Below, piece by piece: positions 34,374 to 46,140 of a DNA stretch of 64,000 nucleotides. Position 1 is the first letter of the stretch, and every line of letters begins with the position of its first letter. This stretch comes from Xestospongia muta. Lineage: Eukaryota; Porifera; Demospongiae; Haplosclerida; Petrosiidae. The notes under the pieces were generated by a model. That model made no database searches. It was not told where the DNA came from and saw only the letters and a program-made list of their open reading frames with translations. The DNA is taken from NCBI GenBank assembly GCA_963693285.1, contig OY848919.1, positions 1,821,594 through 1,885,593 on the forward strand. Reading direction: 5' to 3'. The translations under genes and the position numbers were made by a program.

Positions 34374-35915
34374 TCAGTTAGTAGAAAGTCCCATTTCTCT
34401 TTCATATTCTTCTTCCTGGTTCAGATATCTTTCATAGTGTTCATCAACAATTTGAACTATATTGATTTCATTCTCTCTCACACGGAATTTGTATCGTTTA
34501 GCTAGTACTATGAATACTAACAGTATAATAAAGATAACAACACTCTTAGTAATGTAATAATAGAAACTTGGACAGATGTAATTGTTATCACAACCAAAAG
34601 GATATTTTGCATTGATATTAATGAGATAACCAACTCCAAGAGAGGCAAACAACATCCCAACCATCATCCCTCTCATTTGTATTGGAGACTGTGCTATTGT
34701 GAACTCTAAAGATGCTGGATAAATCAGTGCGAAAGCAACACCATATAATATCTGAGGAATTAGTAATAGGTCATTGAAATATGACAAGGTATTACTCTGG
34801 TACTCGAATATAACCACATAAGATAATGTGGTTGCCAAAGCAAAGACTAGTCCCAGACCTATTCTCTTCAACATACTGGGAATGTATTTATTGAAACAGG
34901 GATAAATCAAGAATTGATAGAGAACCAGTAAGAAAACTGGAGTTATGAACTTCATTGTGTTATTTGAAATGAAGCAAGATTTAAAAGATAAATTAATAGA
35001 ATTATCACCCTTCATTATACTCCAGTATACTTCATCAGCACAGCTGACTCCAATAATACAAATCATCAGAGGAATCATACGTAACACTGTTTTCACATTT
35101 TCTACTTCTTCTTCTGTAAATGGTCCACCATATTTATCCTTACCTAGATCTAGTCGTGAAGGGTAGTCCTCCTCCCAGTAGGTCAAGGCACTACGATTCC
35201 TTGGGTACTTGTTCTTTCTAGCATAGTTGAGTACTTTAGCAATCAACTTGATAGGATTGATAATGAGAGGAGTAGTTTCCAGCCAGTGTTTGAAAATTGA
35301 ATGAGTTATTAATACTGCAGACACTGTTACTCCTGACATTATGAATGATAGTATAAGAAAAAAATCAAGTGAACATCGACCTACTTGAAAAATCATAAAT
35401 GTTGCTGGGATAACAAAACTATGCCAGTATATGATGGCACTTAGTTGATCTGCTGAAGCTCCCACAAGTTGATCAAGATTGAACTGAACTATGTTAGCTC
35501 GAAACGCAGTATATCCAATGGTAGCACATAAATATCCAACTACAAATATTACATAAAATAATGAATTATTGGGCCAATATGTAATTATAATAAACCCAAC
35601 ACCAGAAAATATCCAAGCAAAAAAGCACAAAAAGATGCCAGTAACAATCATCTTATAACGTCCTGTCCACACATCAGCTATCAGTCCAACCAAAGCGAAA
35701 ATAAAGTAGAGCATACAATATCCATTATTAAAGACAATATTGCTGGCACTATTTGATGTCTGACTTTGTTGAACATTGCTGTACACGGTAGTTCCAAAAT
35801 ATCTCATAAATATGATGAAGTTGTACATTAGAGCATCCCAGAGAAGTACCAAAAGAGCTGATCGTGAAGACAAACGACAGAAATGAATAAAGAATGTTGA
35901 TTGATGACTTGCCAT
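34374..35915 (-). CDS. SLC15/PTR2-family transporter, copy 8
   Basis: 513 codons, intact, MASHQSTFFIH start. First outside loop RYFGTTVYSNVQQSQTSNSA is G-type. Distinctive: VLLWDALMYNFIIFM in TM1, GYTAFRANIVQFNLDQL (Ala and Leu changes in the signature), VIPATFMIFQVG in TM5 and HSIFKHWLE. Sequon at SNNT. The big loop has GGPFTEEEVENV. TM5 resembles the copies at 38910 and 43437, the C-terminal half resembles the copies at 24775 and 47124, so it is a mosaic. Tail EEEYEREMGLSTN. Confidence 0.88.
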   Translation of the reverse strand: MASHQSTFFIHFCRLSSRSALLVLLWDALMYNFIIFMRYFGTTVYSNVQQSQTSNSASNIVFNNGYCMLYFIFALVGLIADVWTGRYKMIVTGIFLCFFAWIFSGVGFIIITYWPNNSLFYVIFVVGYLCATIGYTAFRANIVQFNLDQLVGASADQLSAIIYWHSFVIPATFMIFQVGRCSLDFFLILSFIMSGVTVSAVLITHSIFKHWLETTPLIINPIKLIAKVLNYARKNKYPRNRSALTYWEEDYPSRLDLGKDKYGGPFTEEEVENVKTVLRMIPLMICIIGVSCADEVYWSIMKGDNSINLSFKSCFISNNTMKFITPVFLLVLYQFLIYPCFNKYIPSMLKRIGLGLVFALATTLSYVVIFEYQSNTLSYFNDLLLIPQILYGVAFALIYPASLEFTIAQSPIQMRGMMVGMLFASLGVGYLININAKYPFGCDNNYICPSFYYYITKSVVIFIILLVFIVLAKRYKFRVRENEINIVQIVDEHYERYLNQEEEYEREMGLSTN

Positions 35916-37018
35916 TTCTCAAACGTTACACTTGAAAACACAGAAACCAAAAATACATATAACATTTTATCAACTTTCATGATTGTAATCATAATCTGAT
36001 ATGAACCTTGTATTATATACACAAAATAAATAAACATTACATATACAAAGTAAATAAATAAACTACTTCACAACTCAATAAAAACAATTCACTTACTGAC
36101 CTAAAATACTATATACAGCTATATAATTATGTATATTATATATATACAATGTATAATGTACATGCATGTGACCTGTCTTGCAATAAGGAGCAACTTTTGT
36201 CAAATGTTTATATAAAAAATTAATACTTAACATATAATTAGTTCATTTTTGATATAACAATATTTACAAAGTTTTGCTTTCATTAACAATTATATAATAA
36301 TTGATTTTCTGAGATATAATATAGTTATTACTCAGTGAAAATGCATGTTGTGTATATAGGAGTACTGCATGTATTATAAAACTGAGATGTTTGATGTATG
36401 TAGTAACATGTATTTGAGACTCTTTAGACAAGACATGTAGTGACACTGGTAGTCTACAACTATAAGCTGTATTTACCAGTTAACATTATATCATTAAGTT
36501 TGTTGCTGATTAATAGGTATAAGAAACATGATATATTTTACTTTCTTTCCTCACAATAACTCCAAACTGAGAACACTCTCTAAATTTTCAAATATAATAT
36601 CAAAGTTTATGTCACACAGAGTGTGACATAATTTTATGCAATTAACTAAAGTGTGTTGTATTAATATATCACAAAAGATAGGTTGATTTAATTAATCCAT
36701 GATCATTTGTACTTTGTAATACACATAATAGTCAATGCCACACCTTTTCATTATTGAAGTGGAAACGGGAAATAGACTATATATTGTGTATATAGTAAGT
36801 GAATATTACCTAACTAATGAGTCGTTACAATGAATGTCAAAGCTCTGATAATCAACTTCATGACTTGTCATTAGTAGCTACCTCACTGACCTATAGATGT
36901 GCTAAGTATAAAGTAATGAGATGTTAAAAGTAATCACAGTATATCAATTTTTCTGTCATGATAGAAGGCTGCATGTGGTTATCATATGACACATATCTTA
37001 CTTTATTTATTATTGGAA
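35916..37018. other. Head-to-head spacer, unit 8
   Basis: No gene. Transporter 5' flank (the acceptor-like AG seen in sisters is TTTTTGG here), a stretch near 36120-36380 that recurs at 54200-54460, and the decarboxylase 5' block, where TGACTCA is changed to TGACACA. From about 36470 the sequence belongs to the 4,527-bp tandem duplication. Confidence 0.5.
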
Positions 37019-37870
37019 ATGACTGAACAGGTTTATAACTCTTCATTTAGAGGTTCCTTATGGACCAGAACAGAAATGCAAAATTTAATAAAGGAGACTT
37101 TCATGTATCACCATCAATCAACAACCCAAAACTCAATGAAGATTGTAACTTTAAAGTGGTATGACCACTCAATGGTATCAAGTACCCTCTACTGGTCTCA
37201 CTGAAAGACAACAGGATGATGCTCATAAAGAAGTATGGACATCCTTTCAGCCTTATGCTACTAATTATCTTGGCTTTTAAAATAATATTAATTAAATCAT
37301 ATGCTGTTGTTAAATCTTACGTTGATGCCAACTTTATGATGAACAATGGAGGTGGTCCATTTGAATCAATAGGTGACTGTGGTCATCCTAATAACACTAA
37401 ACTGTTGGAGTGTAATGTACTTGACTACTATGCCTCATTGTGGCATGCTAAATGGCCACATAATGAAAGTTACTGGGGTTATTTACTTAATATGGGTTCA
37501 ACAGAAGGGAATATTCATACTATTTGGAGTGCACAAAGCTATCTCTGTGGTTGTCATATCACACTTCGATTTGATTATTGGAAATGACTTAACAGGTTTA
37601 TAACACTATTCATTTAGATGTTCCTCATAGACCACTAAGACCAAAACAGAAACCATGGAAAGATACTCTCGCAACTCTTGAAATATCCAGTAAAAGTGAC
37701 CTTCATGTATCACCACCAACGAATGACCCAAAAGTCAATGAAGATCATCACTCTAAAATATGTAATATAACTGTTTGTTGATGTCAAGTATTCTCTACTG
37801 GTCTCATTGAAATAGAACAGGATTAAGCTCACAAAAAAGTATGTACATTTATTGATTAATTCATTGGAGA
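37019..37870 (+). pseudogene. Decarboxylase-like pseudogene, copy 8 (with doubled first segment)
   Basis: ATG at 37019 opens a degraded first segment. A part seen only here and at 41758 follows: SYVDANFMMNNGGGPFES and HPNNTKLLECNVLDYYAS, which matches the NxGDPF...FExxVLdwFA region of the histidine/serine decarboxylases, then HNESYWGYLLNMGSTEGN and WSAQSYL (open 37216-37587). The copy then jumps at about 37555 into a second first segment, again with 5' flank and ATG (37584-37586), running to the usual TTGATT end. No PLP-aspartate or lysine region. It proves that other copies lost an upstream part of the catalytic domain. Confidence 0.82.
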
Positions 37871-38909
37871 TTTGAAGAAGCATATGTTATTAATTAAAGT
37901 TATTAAAATAATTTAAGAAAGTCTGCTTTCTGTCCAAACAATTATTATCAAAGCTTGATCTTTTTTTGCTTGTTTTACATTTTCAACACTTCACAAATCA
38001 TATACATATGATATAAATAAATGAAAATGAAAGAGATAATGTTTACATCTATCTCTTTCTTATCTATTGTTTAGATCTGTCTGTATGTCATCTGACCATT
38101 TACCTGTCTGTCAGTCTATTTTTATAACTATCAACATGTATTTATCAATCTATTAAACCATCAATACAACCATTTGCTGACTGTCAATCCATTCCTTATG
38201 TAATGATTTTGTATGGACTTGCGTTTGTATTCATCAATACCTTGTTTCTTCTATTTTGACATTGCCACCCTTGCATCCTTAAACTGTTTTTCATTACTAG
38301 TCATCTTTTACCTAAGACTATTTACGAACAGTTTCCAATATTCTGTATGAGTATCCATTGCTAATAAATATGTATCCATTACTAATAAATATGTATCCAT
38401 TGCTAATAAATATGTATCCATTGCTAATATATGTTTGTACATTTGTTTACATATTATTTGCAATAATTCCATGATAACAATTATGTGGTATATATCAGCT
38501 GTACATTTTATATTAGTTAGCAATTACTTGTCAGTCAACTAAGACTCAGTTTTGTAAGCTAGTATAATCAATGAAAATCATTTATTTAAATGCTATTGAT
38601 GTTTTCAATCTAATTTTGTCAAATCTTTTAAAATCTTATAGACATAATGGAACAATAATACATTTCGGTAGATGTAATCAGATACAAAGTGACTAGAACA
38701 CTGTTAGTTACTTGTGTGTGATCTATTTAGTCTACCAATTATATAAGGATTGTAAGTAAAAGAAGAAACTTCAGCCAATTAAAATTTAACAAACGCAACG
38801 ATGGCATTCAATAATTTAAATGTGCCATCAAATATATATATAGTGTTTGTTCAAATCACAACAACTCTAATTATTGCTGACATAATTGTCATGAATTTTG
38901 AAAGAAATA
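37871..38909. other. Tail-to-tail spacer, unit 8/9
   Basis: No gene. CATC/CTAT-rich block (38070-38290), a 21-bp tandem repeat (38352-38431) and AT-rich transporter 3' flank. Nearly identical to 42406-43436. Confidence 0.55.
38352..38431. repeat. 21-bp tandem repeat, four units
   Basis: Unit TATCCATTGCTAATAAATATG, the last copy diverged. Each unit contains AATAAA on the plus strand. In some sister spacers only one or two units occur. A 71-codon frame read through it on the minus strand is a repeat artefact. Confidence 0.85.
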
Positions 38910-40460
38910 TCAGTTAGTAGAAAGTCCCATTTCTCTTTCATATTCTTCTTCCTGGTTCAGATATCTTTCATAGTGTTCATCAACAATTTGAACTATATTG
39001 ATTTCATTCTCTCTCACACGGAACTTGTACCATTTAGCTAGTACTATGAATACTAAAAGTATAATAAAGATAACAACACTCCTAGTAATGTAGTAATAGG
39101 AATTTGGACAGATAGAATTGTTATTGCAGCCAAAAGGATATTTTGTATTGATATTAATGAGATAACCAACTCCAAAAGAGGCAAACCACATCCCAACCAT
39201 CATCCCTCTCATTTGTACAGGAGACTGTGCTATTGTGAACTCTAAAGATGCTGGAACAACCAGTGCAAAAGCAACACCATATAATATCTGAGGAATTAGT
39301 AATACATCATTGAAATATGACAATATGTTTTTGTAGAAACTATTATGCTTGAATATAACCACATAGGATAATGTGGTTGCCAAAGCAAAGGTTAGTCCCA
39401 CACCAATTTTCTGCAACATACTGGGAATGTATTTATTGAAACATGGATAAATGAAGAACTGATACAGGAGTATTAAGAAAGCTGGAGTTATGAACTTCAT
39501 TGTGTTATTTGAAATGAAGCAAGATTTAAAAGATGAATTAATAAGATTAGAATCTTTCATTATACTCCAGTATACTTCATCAGCACAGCTGAGTCCAACA
39601 ATACAAATCATCAGAGGAATCATACGTAATGCTGTCTTCACATTTTCTACTTGCTCTTCTGTAAAAGGTCCACCATACTTTTCTTTACCTAGATCTAGTC
39701 GTGAAGGGTAGTCCTTCTCCCAGTAGGTCAAGGCACTACGATTCCTTGGGTACTTGTTCTTCCTGGCATAGTTGAGTACTTTAGTAATCAACTTGATAGG
39801 ATTGCTAATGAGAGGAGTAGTTTCCAGCCAGTGTTTGAAAAAGGAATGAGTTATTAATACCACAGACATTGTTATTCCCATCAGTACAAATGATAGCAGA
39901 AGAAAAAAATGGAAAGAACATCGGCCTAGTTGAAAAATGGTGAATGTTGCTGGTATAATAAAACTATGCCAGTATATGATAGCACTTAGTTGATCTGCTG
40001 AAGCTCCCACAAGTTGATCAATATTGAACTGGACGATGTTAGCACGAAACCCAGCATATCCAACAGCAATGCACACAAATGAAAGTGCACATATTACAAA
40101 AAAAAAAGGATTATTTGACCAATATGTATTTATAATAACCCCCACACCAGAAACTATCCAAACAGAAAAGCACAAAAAGATGCCAGTAACGATGATCTTA
40201 TAACGTCCTGTCCACGTATCAGCTATCAGTCCAAGCAAAGAGTGCATAAAAAAGAGCATACAATATCCAATATCAAAGACAATATCAGTGGTACTACTTG
40301 GTGTCTGATTTTGCTGAATATTGCTGTACATGGTAGCTGCAAAGTATCTCATAAGCATGATGTAGTTAAACATTAAAGCATCCCAGATAAGTACCAAGAT
40401 AGCTGACCGTGAAGACAGATGACAGAAATGAATAGAGAGTATTGATTGACGAGTTGCCAT
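38910..40460 (-). CDS. SLC15/PTR2-family transporter, copy 9
   Basis: 516 codons, intact, MATRQSILSIH start. A distinct subtype with the copy at 43437: AATMYSNIQQNQTPSSTTDIV outside loop, HSLLGLIADTWTGRYK (Thr for Val), VGYAGFRANIV, SMLQKIGVGLTF in TM9 and a three-residue insertion after it (KHNSFYKNILSYFND). Sequons at NQT and SNNT. All family marks are kept. About 97% identical by eye to the neighbour at 43437; they differ at scattered residues only, which fits a very young tandem duplication of 4,527 bp. Confidence 0.9.
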   Translation of the reverse strand: MATRQSILSIHFCHLSSRSAILVLIWDALMFNYIMLMRYFAATMYSNIQQNQTPSSTTDIVFDIGYCMLFFMHSLLGLIADTWTGRYKIIVTGIFLCFSVWIVSGVGVIINTYWSNNPFFFVICALSFVCIAVGYAGFRANIVQFNIDQLVGASADQLSAIIYWHSFIIPATFTIFQLGRCSFHFFLLLSFVLMGITMSVVLITHSFFKHWLETTPLISNPIKLITKVLNYARKNKYPRNRSALTYWEKDYPSRLDLGKEKYGGPFTEEQVENVKTALRMIPLMICIVGLSCADEVYWSIMKDSNLINSSFKSCFISNNTMKFITPAFLILLYQFFIYPCFNKYIPSMLQKIGVGLTFALATTLSYVVIFKHNSFYKNILSYFNDVLLIPQILYGVAFALVVPASLEFTIAQSPVQMRGMMVGMWFASFGVGYLININTKYPFGCNNNSICPNSYYYITRSVVIFIILLVFIVLAKWYKFRVRENEINIVQIVDEHYERYLNQEEEYEREMGLSTN

Positions 40461-41515
40461 TTCTCAAATGTTATACTGAAAATATAAAAACTGAAAAAAC
40501 TTATAATACTATTTATCAACTCTTATTTTTCCCAATTGTAACAAAAATCTGATATGAACTTAAATTTATATGCAAAACAGATAAACACTTTACAGAATTA
40601 ATGACTAACCCAAATGCAAGATAATTCACTTTACTGACTAAAATTATATACAGCTATATAATGAGTGTGTGTGACCTGATTTGTAATAAGAGACCACTTC
40701 TGTCAAAACATTTTTTCTTGACTTGTGAAAGGAACCACTGTTAAAACACCTCAAAAAACAGTTTCATATAAATACAGTTACCATAAATAGTTTTGTATAT
40801 ATATATAGGAAACCAAGTCACACACACATACACACACACACACACACACATATATACCGGTACATACACAGACTATCATACTGATGCTGTTGGTGTATGT
40901 AGTTATGTGTATTTGAGACTTTAGACAAAACATGTAGTAACACTGGTAGTCTACAACTATAGACTGTATTTACCAGTTAACATTATATCATTAAGTCTGT
41001 TGCTGATTAATAGGTATAAGAAACATGATATATTTTACTTTCTTTCCTCACAATAACTCCAAACTGAGAACACTCTCTAAATTTTCAAATATAATATCAA
41101 AGTTTATGTCACACAGAGTGTGACATAATTTTATACAATTTACTAAAGTGTGTTGTATTAATATATCACAAAAGATAGGTTGATTTAATTAATCCATGAT
41201 CATTTGTACTTTGTAATGCACGTAATAGTCAATGCCACACCTTTTCATTATTGAAGTGGAAACAGGAAATAGACTATATATTGTGTATATAGTAAGTGGA
41301 TATTACCTAACTAATGAGACATTACAATGAATGTCAAAGCTCTGATAATCAACTTCATGATTTGTCATTAGTAGCTACCTCACTGACCTATAGATGTACT
41401 AAGTATAAAGTAATGAGATGTTAAAAGTAATCACAGTATATCAATTTTTCTGTCATGATAGAAGGCTGCATGTGATTATCATACGACTCATCTCCCTTCC
41501 ATTTTATTATTGGAA
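40461..41515. other. Head-to-head spacer, unit 9
   Basis: No gene. Transporter 5' flank, TA and AC tracts (40799-40810, 40831-40851), the duplication junction near 40,980 and the decarboxylase 5' block, where the usual TGACTCA is kept but preceded by CATAC (41485-41491). Confidence 0.55.
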
Positions 41516-42405
41516 ATGGCTGAACAGGTTTATAACTCTTCATTTAGAGGTTCCTTATGGAGCAGAATAGAAATGTTGGGAAGATACTCCCTCACCTCTT
41601 GCAAAATTTAGTAAAGGAGACTTTCATATATTACCATCAATCAACAACCCAAAATTCAATAAAGATTGTAACTTTAAAGTGGTATGACCACACAATGGTA
41701 TCAAGTACCCTCTACTGATCTCACTGAAAGACAACAGGATGATGCTTATAAAGAAGTATGAACATCCTTTTCAGCCTTATGCTACTAATTATCTTGGCTT
41801 TTAAAATAATATTAATTAAATCATATGCTGTTGTTAAATCTTACGTTGATGCCAACTTTATGATGAACAATGGAGGTGGTCCATTTGAATCAATAGGTGA
41901 CTGTGGTCATCCTAATAACACTAAACTGTTGGAGTGTAATGTACTTGACTACTATGCCTCATTGTGGCATGCTAAATGGCCACATAATGAAAGTTACTGG
42001 GGTTATTTACTTAATATGGGTTCAACAGAAGGGAATATTCATACTATTTGGAGTGCACAAAGCTATCTCTGTGGTTGTCATATCACACTCCGATTTGATT
42101 ATTGGAAATGACTTAACAGGTATATAACACTATTCATTTAGATGTTCCTCATAGACCACTAAGACCAAAACAGAAACCATGGAAAGATACTCTCGCAACT
42201 CTTGAAATATCCAGTAAAAGTGACCTTCATGTATCACCACCAACGAATGACCCAAAAGTCAATGAAGATCATCACTCTAAAATATGTAATATAACTGTTT
42301 GTTGATGTCAAGTATTCTCTACTGGTCTCATTGAAATAGAACAGGATTAAGCTCACAAAAAAGTATGTACATTTATTGATTAACCCATTGGAGATTTGAA
42401 GAAGC
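41516..42405 (+). pseudogene. Decarboxylase-like pseudogene, copy 9
   Basis: Tandem-duplication twin of the copy at 37019-37870, with the same doubled first segment and the same unique open piece (41758-42111, SYVDANFMMNNGG to WSAQSYLCG). It keeps more of the first segment around 41575-41620 than its twin, and has TAG in place of Gln near 41568. The twin's deletion in that part therefore came after the duplication. No catalytic lysine region. Confidence 0.82.
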
Positions 42406-43436
42406 ATATGTTATTAATTAAAGTTATTAAAATAATTTAAGAAAGTCTGCTTTCTGTCCAAACAATTATTATCAAAGCTTGATCTTTTTTTGCTTGTTTT
42501 ACATTTTCAACACTTCACAAATCATATACATATGATATAAACAAATGAAAATGAAAGAGATTATGTTTACATCTATCTCTTTCTTATCTATTGTTTAGAC
42601 TGTTTATATGTCATCTGACCATTTACCTGTCTGTCAGTCTATTCTTATAACTATCAACATGTATTTATCCATCTATTAAACCATCAATACAACCATTTGC
42701 TGACCGTCAATCCATTCCATATGTAATGATTTTGTATGGACTTGCATTTGTATTCATCCATACCTTGTTTCTTCTATTTTGACATTGCCACCCTTGCATC
42801 CTTAAACTGTTTTTCATTACTAGTCATCTTTTACCTAAGACTATTTACGAACAGTTTCCAATATTCTGTATGAGTATCCATTGCTAATAAATATGTATCC
42901 ATTACTAATAAATATGTATCCATTGCTAATAAATATGTATCCATTGCTAATATATGTTTGTCCATTTGTTTACATATTATTTGCAATAATTCCATGATAA
43001 CAATTATGTGGTATATATCAGCTGTACATTTTATATTAGTTAGCAATTATTTGTCAGTCAGCTAAGACTCAGTTTTGTAAGCTAGCATAATCAATGAAAA
43101 TCATTTATTTAAATGCTATTGATGTTTTCAATCTAATTTTGTCAAATCTTTTAAAATCTTATAGACATAATGGAACAATAATATATTATAATATATAATA
43201 GATGTAATCAGATACAAAGTGACTAGAACACTGTTAGTTACTTGTGTGTGATCTATTTAGTCTACCAATATAAGGATTGTAAGTAAAAGAAGAAACTTCA
43301 GTCAATTAAAATTTAACATACGCAACGATGGCATTCAATAATTTAAATGTGCCATCAAATATATATATAGTGTTTGTTCAAATCACAACCACTCTAATTA
43401 TTGCTGACATAATTGTCATGAATTTTGAAAGAAATA
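42406..43436. other. Tail-to-tail spacer, unit 9/10
   Basis: No gene. Duplicate of 37871-38909, including the 21-bp tandem repeat (42875-42954). Confidence 0.55.
42875..42954. repeat. 21-bp tandem repeat, four units
   Basis: Second copy of the array at 38352-38431, with the same number of units. Confidence 0.85.
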
Positions 43437-44987
43437 TCAGTTAGTAGAAAGTCCCATTTCTCTTTCATATTCTTCTTCCTGGTTCAGATATCTTTCATAG
43501 TGTTCATCAACAATTTGAACTATATTGATTTCATTCTCTCTCACACGGAACTTGTACCATTTAGCTAGTACTATGAATACTAACAGTATAATAAAAATAA
43601 CAACACTCCTAGTAATGTAGTAATAGGAATTTGGACAGATAGAATCGTTATTGCAGCCAAAAGGATATTTTGTATTGATATTGATGAGATAACCAACTCC
43701 AAAAGAGGCAAACCACATCCCAACCATCATCCCTCTCATTTGTACAGGAGACTGTGCTATTGTGAACTCTAAAGATGCTGGAACAACCAGTGCAAAAGCA
43801 ACACCATATAATATCTGAGGAATTAGTAATACATCATTGAAATATGATAATATGTCTTTGTAGAAACTAGTATACTTGAATATAACCACATAGGATAATG
43901 TGGTTGCCAAAGCAAAGGCTAGTCCCAGACCAATTTTCTGCAACATACTGGGAATGTGTTTATTAAAACATGGATAAATGAAGAACTGATACAGGAGTAT
44001 TAAGAAAGCTGGAGTTATGAACTTCATTGTGTTATTTGAAATGAAGCAAGATTTAAAAGATGAATTAATAAGATTAGAATCTTTCATTATACTCCAGTAT
44101 ACTTCATCAGCACAGGTGAGTCCAACAATACAAATCATCAGAGGAATCATACGTAATGCTGTCTTCACATTTTCTACTTGCTCTTCTGTAAAAGGTCCAC
44201 CATACTTTTCTTTACCTAGATCTAGTCGTGAAGGGTAGTCCTCCTCCCAGTAGGTCAAGGCACTACGATTCCTTGGGTACTTGTTCTTTCTGGCATAGTT
44301 GAGTACTTTAGTAATCAACTTGATAGGATTGCTAATGAAAGGAGTAGTTTCCAGCCAGTGTTTGAAAAAGGAATGAGTTATTAATACTGCAGACATTGTT
44401 ATTCCCATCAGTACAAATGATAGCAGAAGAAAAAAATGGAAAGAACATCGGCCTAGTTGAAAAATGGTGAATGTTGCTGGTATAATAAAACTATGCCAGT
44501 ATATGATAGCACTTAGTTGATCTGCTGAAGCTCCCACAAGTTGATCAATATTGAACTGGACAATGTTAGCATGAAACCCAGCATATCCAACAGCAATGCA
44601 CACAAATGCAAGTGCACATATTACAAAAAAAAAAGGATTATTTGACCAATATGTATTTATAATAACCCCCACACCAGAAACTATCCAAACAGAAAAGCAC
44701 AAAAAGATGCCAGTAACAATGATCTTATAACGTCCTGTCCACGTATCAGCTATCAGTCCAAGCAAAGAGTGCATAAAAAAGAGCATACAATATCCAATAT
44801 CAAAGACAATATCAGTGGTACTACTTGGTGTCTGATTTTGCTGAATATTGCTGTACATGGTAGCTGCAAAGTATCTCATAAGCATGATGTAGTTAAACAT
44901 TAAAGCATCCCAGATAAGTACCAAGATAGCTGACCATGAAGACAGATGACAGAAATGAATAGAGAGTATTGATTGACGAGTTGCCAT
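43437..44987 (-). CDS. SLC15/PTR2-family transporter, copy 10
   Basis: 516 codons, intact twin of the copy at 38910-40460. Differences seen: SSWSAIL for SSRSAIL, GFHANIV for GFRANIV in the PTR2 signature (an Arg nearly invariant in the array), PFISNP, GLTCADE, NKHIPSML, IGLGLAF and KYTSFYKDIL. The Arg-to-His change sits in the FRANIVQFNIDQL motif and could affect transport. It lies at CGA-to-CAT, again at a CpG position. Confidence 0.9.
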   Translation of the reverse strand: MATRQSILSIHFCHLSSWSAILVLIWDALMFNYIMLMRYFAATMYSNIQQNQTPSSTTDIVFDIGYCMLFFMHSLLGLIADTWTGRYKIIVTGIFLCFSVWIVSGVGVIINTYWSNNPFFFVICALAFVCIAVGYAGFHANIVQFNIDQLVGASADQLSAIIYWHSFIIPATFTIFQLGRCSFHFFLLLSFVLMGITMSAVLITHSFFKHWLETTPFISNPIKLITKVLNYARKNKYPRNRSALTYWEEDYPSRLDLGKEKYGGPFTEEQVENVKTALRMIPLMICIVGLTCADEVYWSIMKDSNLINSSFKSCFISNNTMKFITPAFLILLYQFFIYPCFNKHIPSMLQKIGLGLAFALATTLSYVVIFKYTSFYKDILSYFNDVLLIPQILYGVAFALVVPASLEFTIAQSPVQMRGMMVGMWFASFGVGYLININTKYPFGCNNDSICPNSYYYITRSVVIFIILLVFIVLAKWYKFRVRENEINIVQIVDEHYERYLNQEEEYEREMGLSTN

Positions 44988-46005
44988 TTCTCAAATGTTA
45001 TACTGAAAATATAAAAACTGAAAAAACTTATAATACTATTTATCAACTCTTATTTTTCCCAATTGTAACAAAAATCTGATATGAACTTAAATTTATATGC
45101 AAAACAGATAAACACTTTACAGAATTAAGCCAAATGCAAGATAATTCACTTTACTGACTAAAATTATATACAGCTATATAATGAGTGTGTGTGACCTGAT
45201 TTGTAATAAGAGACCACTTCTGTCAAAACATTTTTTCTTGACTTGTGAAAGGAACCACTGTTAAAACACCTCAAAAAACAGTTTCGTATAAATACAGTTA
45301 TTATAAATAGTTGTGTATATATATATATAGGAAACCAAGTCACACACGCGCACATATATACCGGTACATACACAGACTATCATACTGATGCTGTTGGTGT
45401 ATGTAGTTATGTGTATTTGAGACTTTAGACAAAACATGTAGTAACACTGGTAGTCTACAACTATAGACTGTATTTACCAGTTAACATTATATCATTAAGT
45501 CTGTTGCTGAATGGTAGGTATGAGAAGGTGTGACACTTTTCTTCTTTTCCTCACAATAACTCCAAAATTAAAAGATTCTCAATATTTCAAATATAATGTC
45601 AAAGTTTATGTCACACAGAGTGTGACATAAGTTTTATACAATTTATTAAATAATGTTGTATTAAATATATCACGAAAGATAGGTTTATTTAACCAATCCA
45701 TGGTCATTTTGGTACTTGTTAATGCCACATCTCTTCATTACTGAATTAAAACAGGAAATAAACTATATATTGTGTATATAGTAAGTGGATATTACCTAAC
45801 TAATGAAACATTACACAGAAACTTAAAACTCTGACAATCAACTTCATGACTTGTCATTAGTAGCTACCTCACTGACCTATGGATGTGCTAAGTAAAAAGT
45901 AATGATATGTTAAAAAGTAATCACAGTGTATCAGTTTTTCTGTTATGATAGAAGCCTGCATGTGATTATCATATGACCCATATCTCACTTCCATTTATTA
46001 TTGGA
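44988..46005. other. Head-to-head spacer, unit 10
   Basis: No gene. Transporter 5' flank like 40461-40975, then a decarboxylase 5' flank that matches 63020-63638 more closely than its neighbours. TGACTCA is TGACCCA here. The tandem duplication ends near 45,500. Confidence 0.55.
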
Positions 46006-46140
46006 ATCGGCTGAACAAACTTATAATACTAGTCATTTAGAGGTTCCTTATGGACCAGAACAGAAACCTTAGAAAGATACTCTCTTGCAAGATCTAGATC
46101 TAAGGAGACCTTGATGTAAGGGAGATTTGAAGAAACCAAA
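46006..46140 (+). pseudogene. Decarboxylase-like fragment, copy 10 (start of first segment)
   Basis: About 130 bp: ATG changed to ATC at 46006, then SAEQTYNTSHLEVPYGPEQ-like coding sequence, a TAG in place of Trp, and a rapid run into GGAGATTTGAAG. Twin of 63639-63770. Confidence 0.65.

Noticed and set aside
38352..38431. Possible CRISPR-like spaced repeat
   Set aside because: The units are directly adjacent with no spacers and the context is eukaryotic.
38308..38523. 71-codon minus-strand frame with repeated LLAMDTY
   Set aside because: It is a read-through of the 21-bp tandem repeat.
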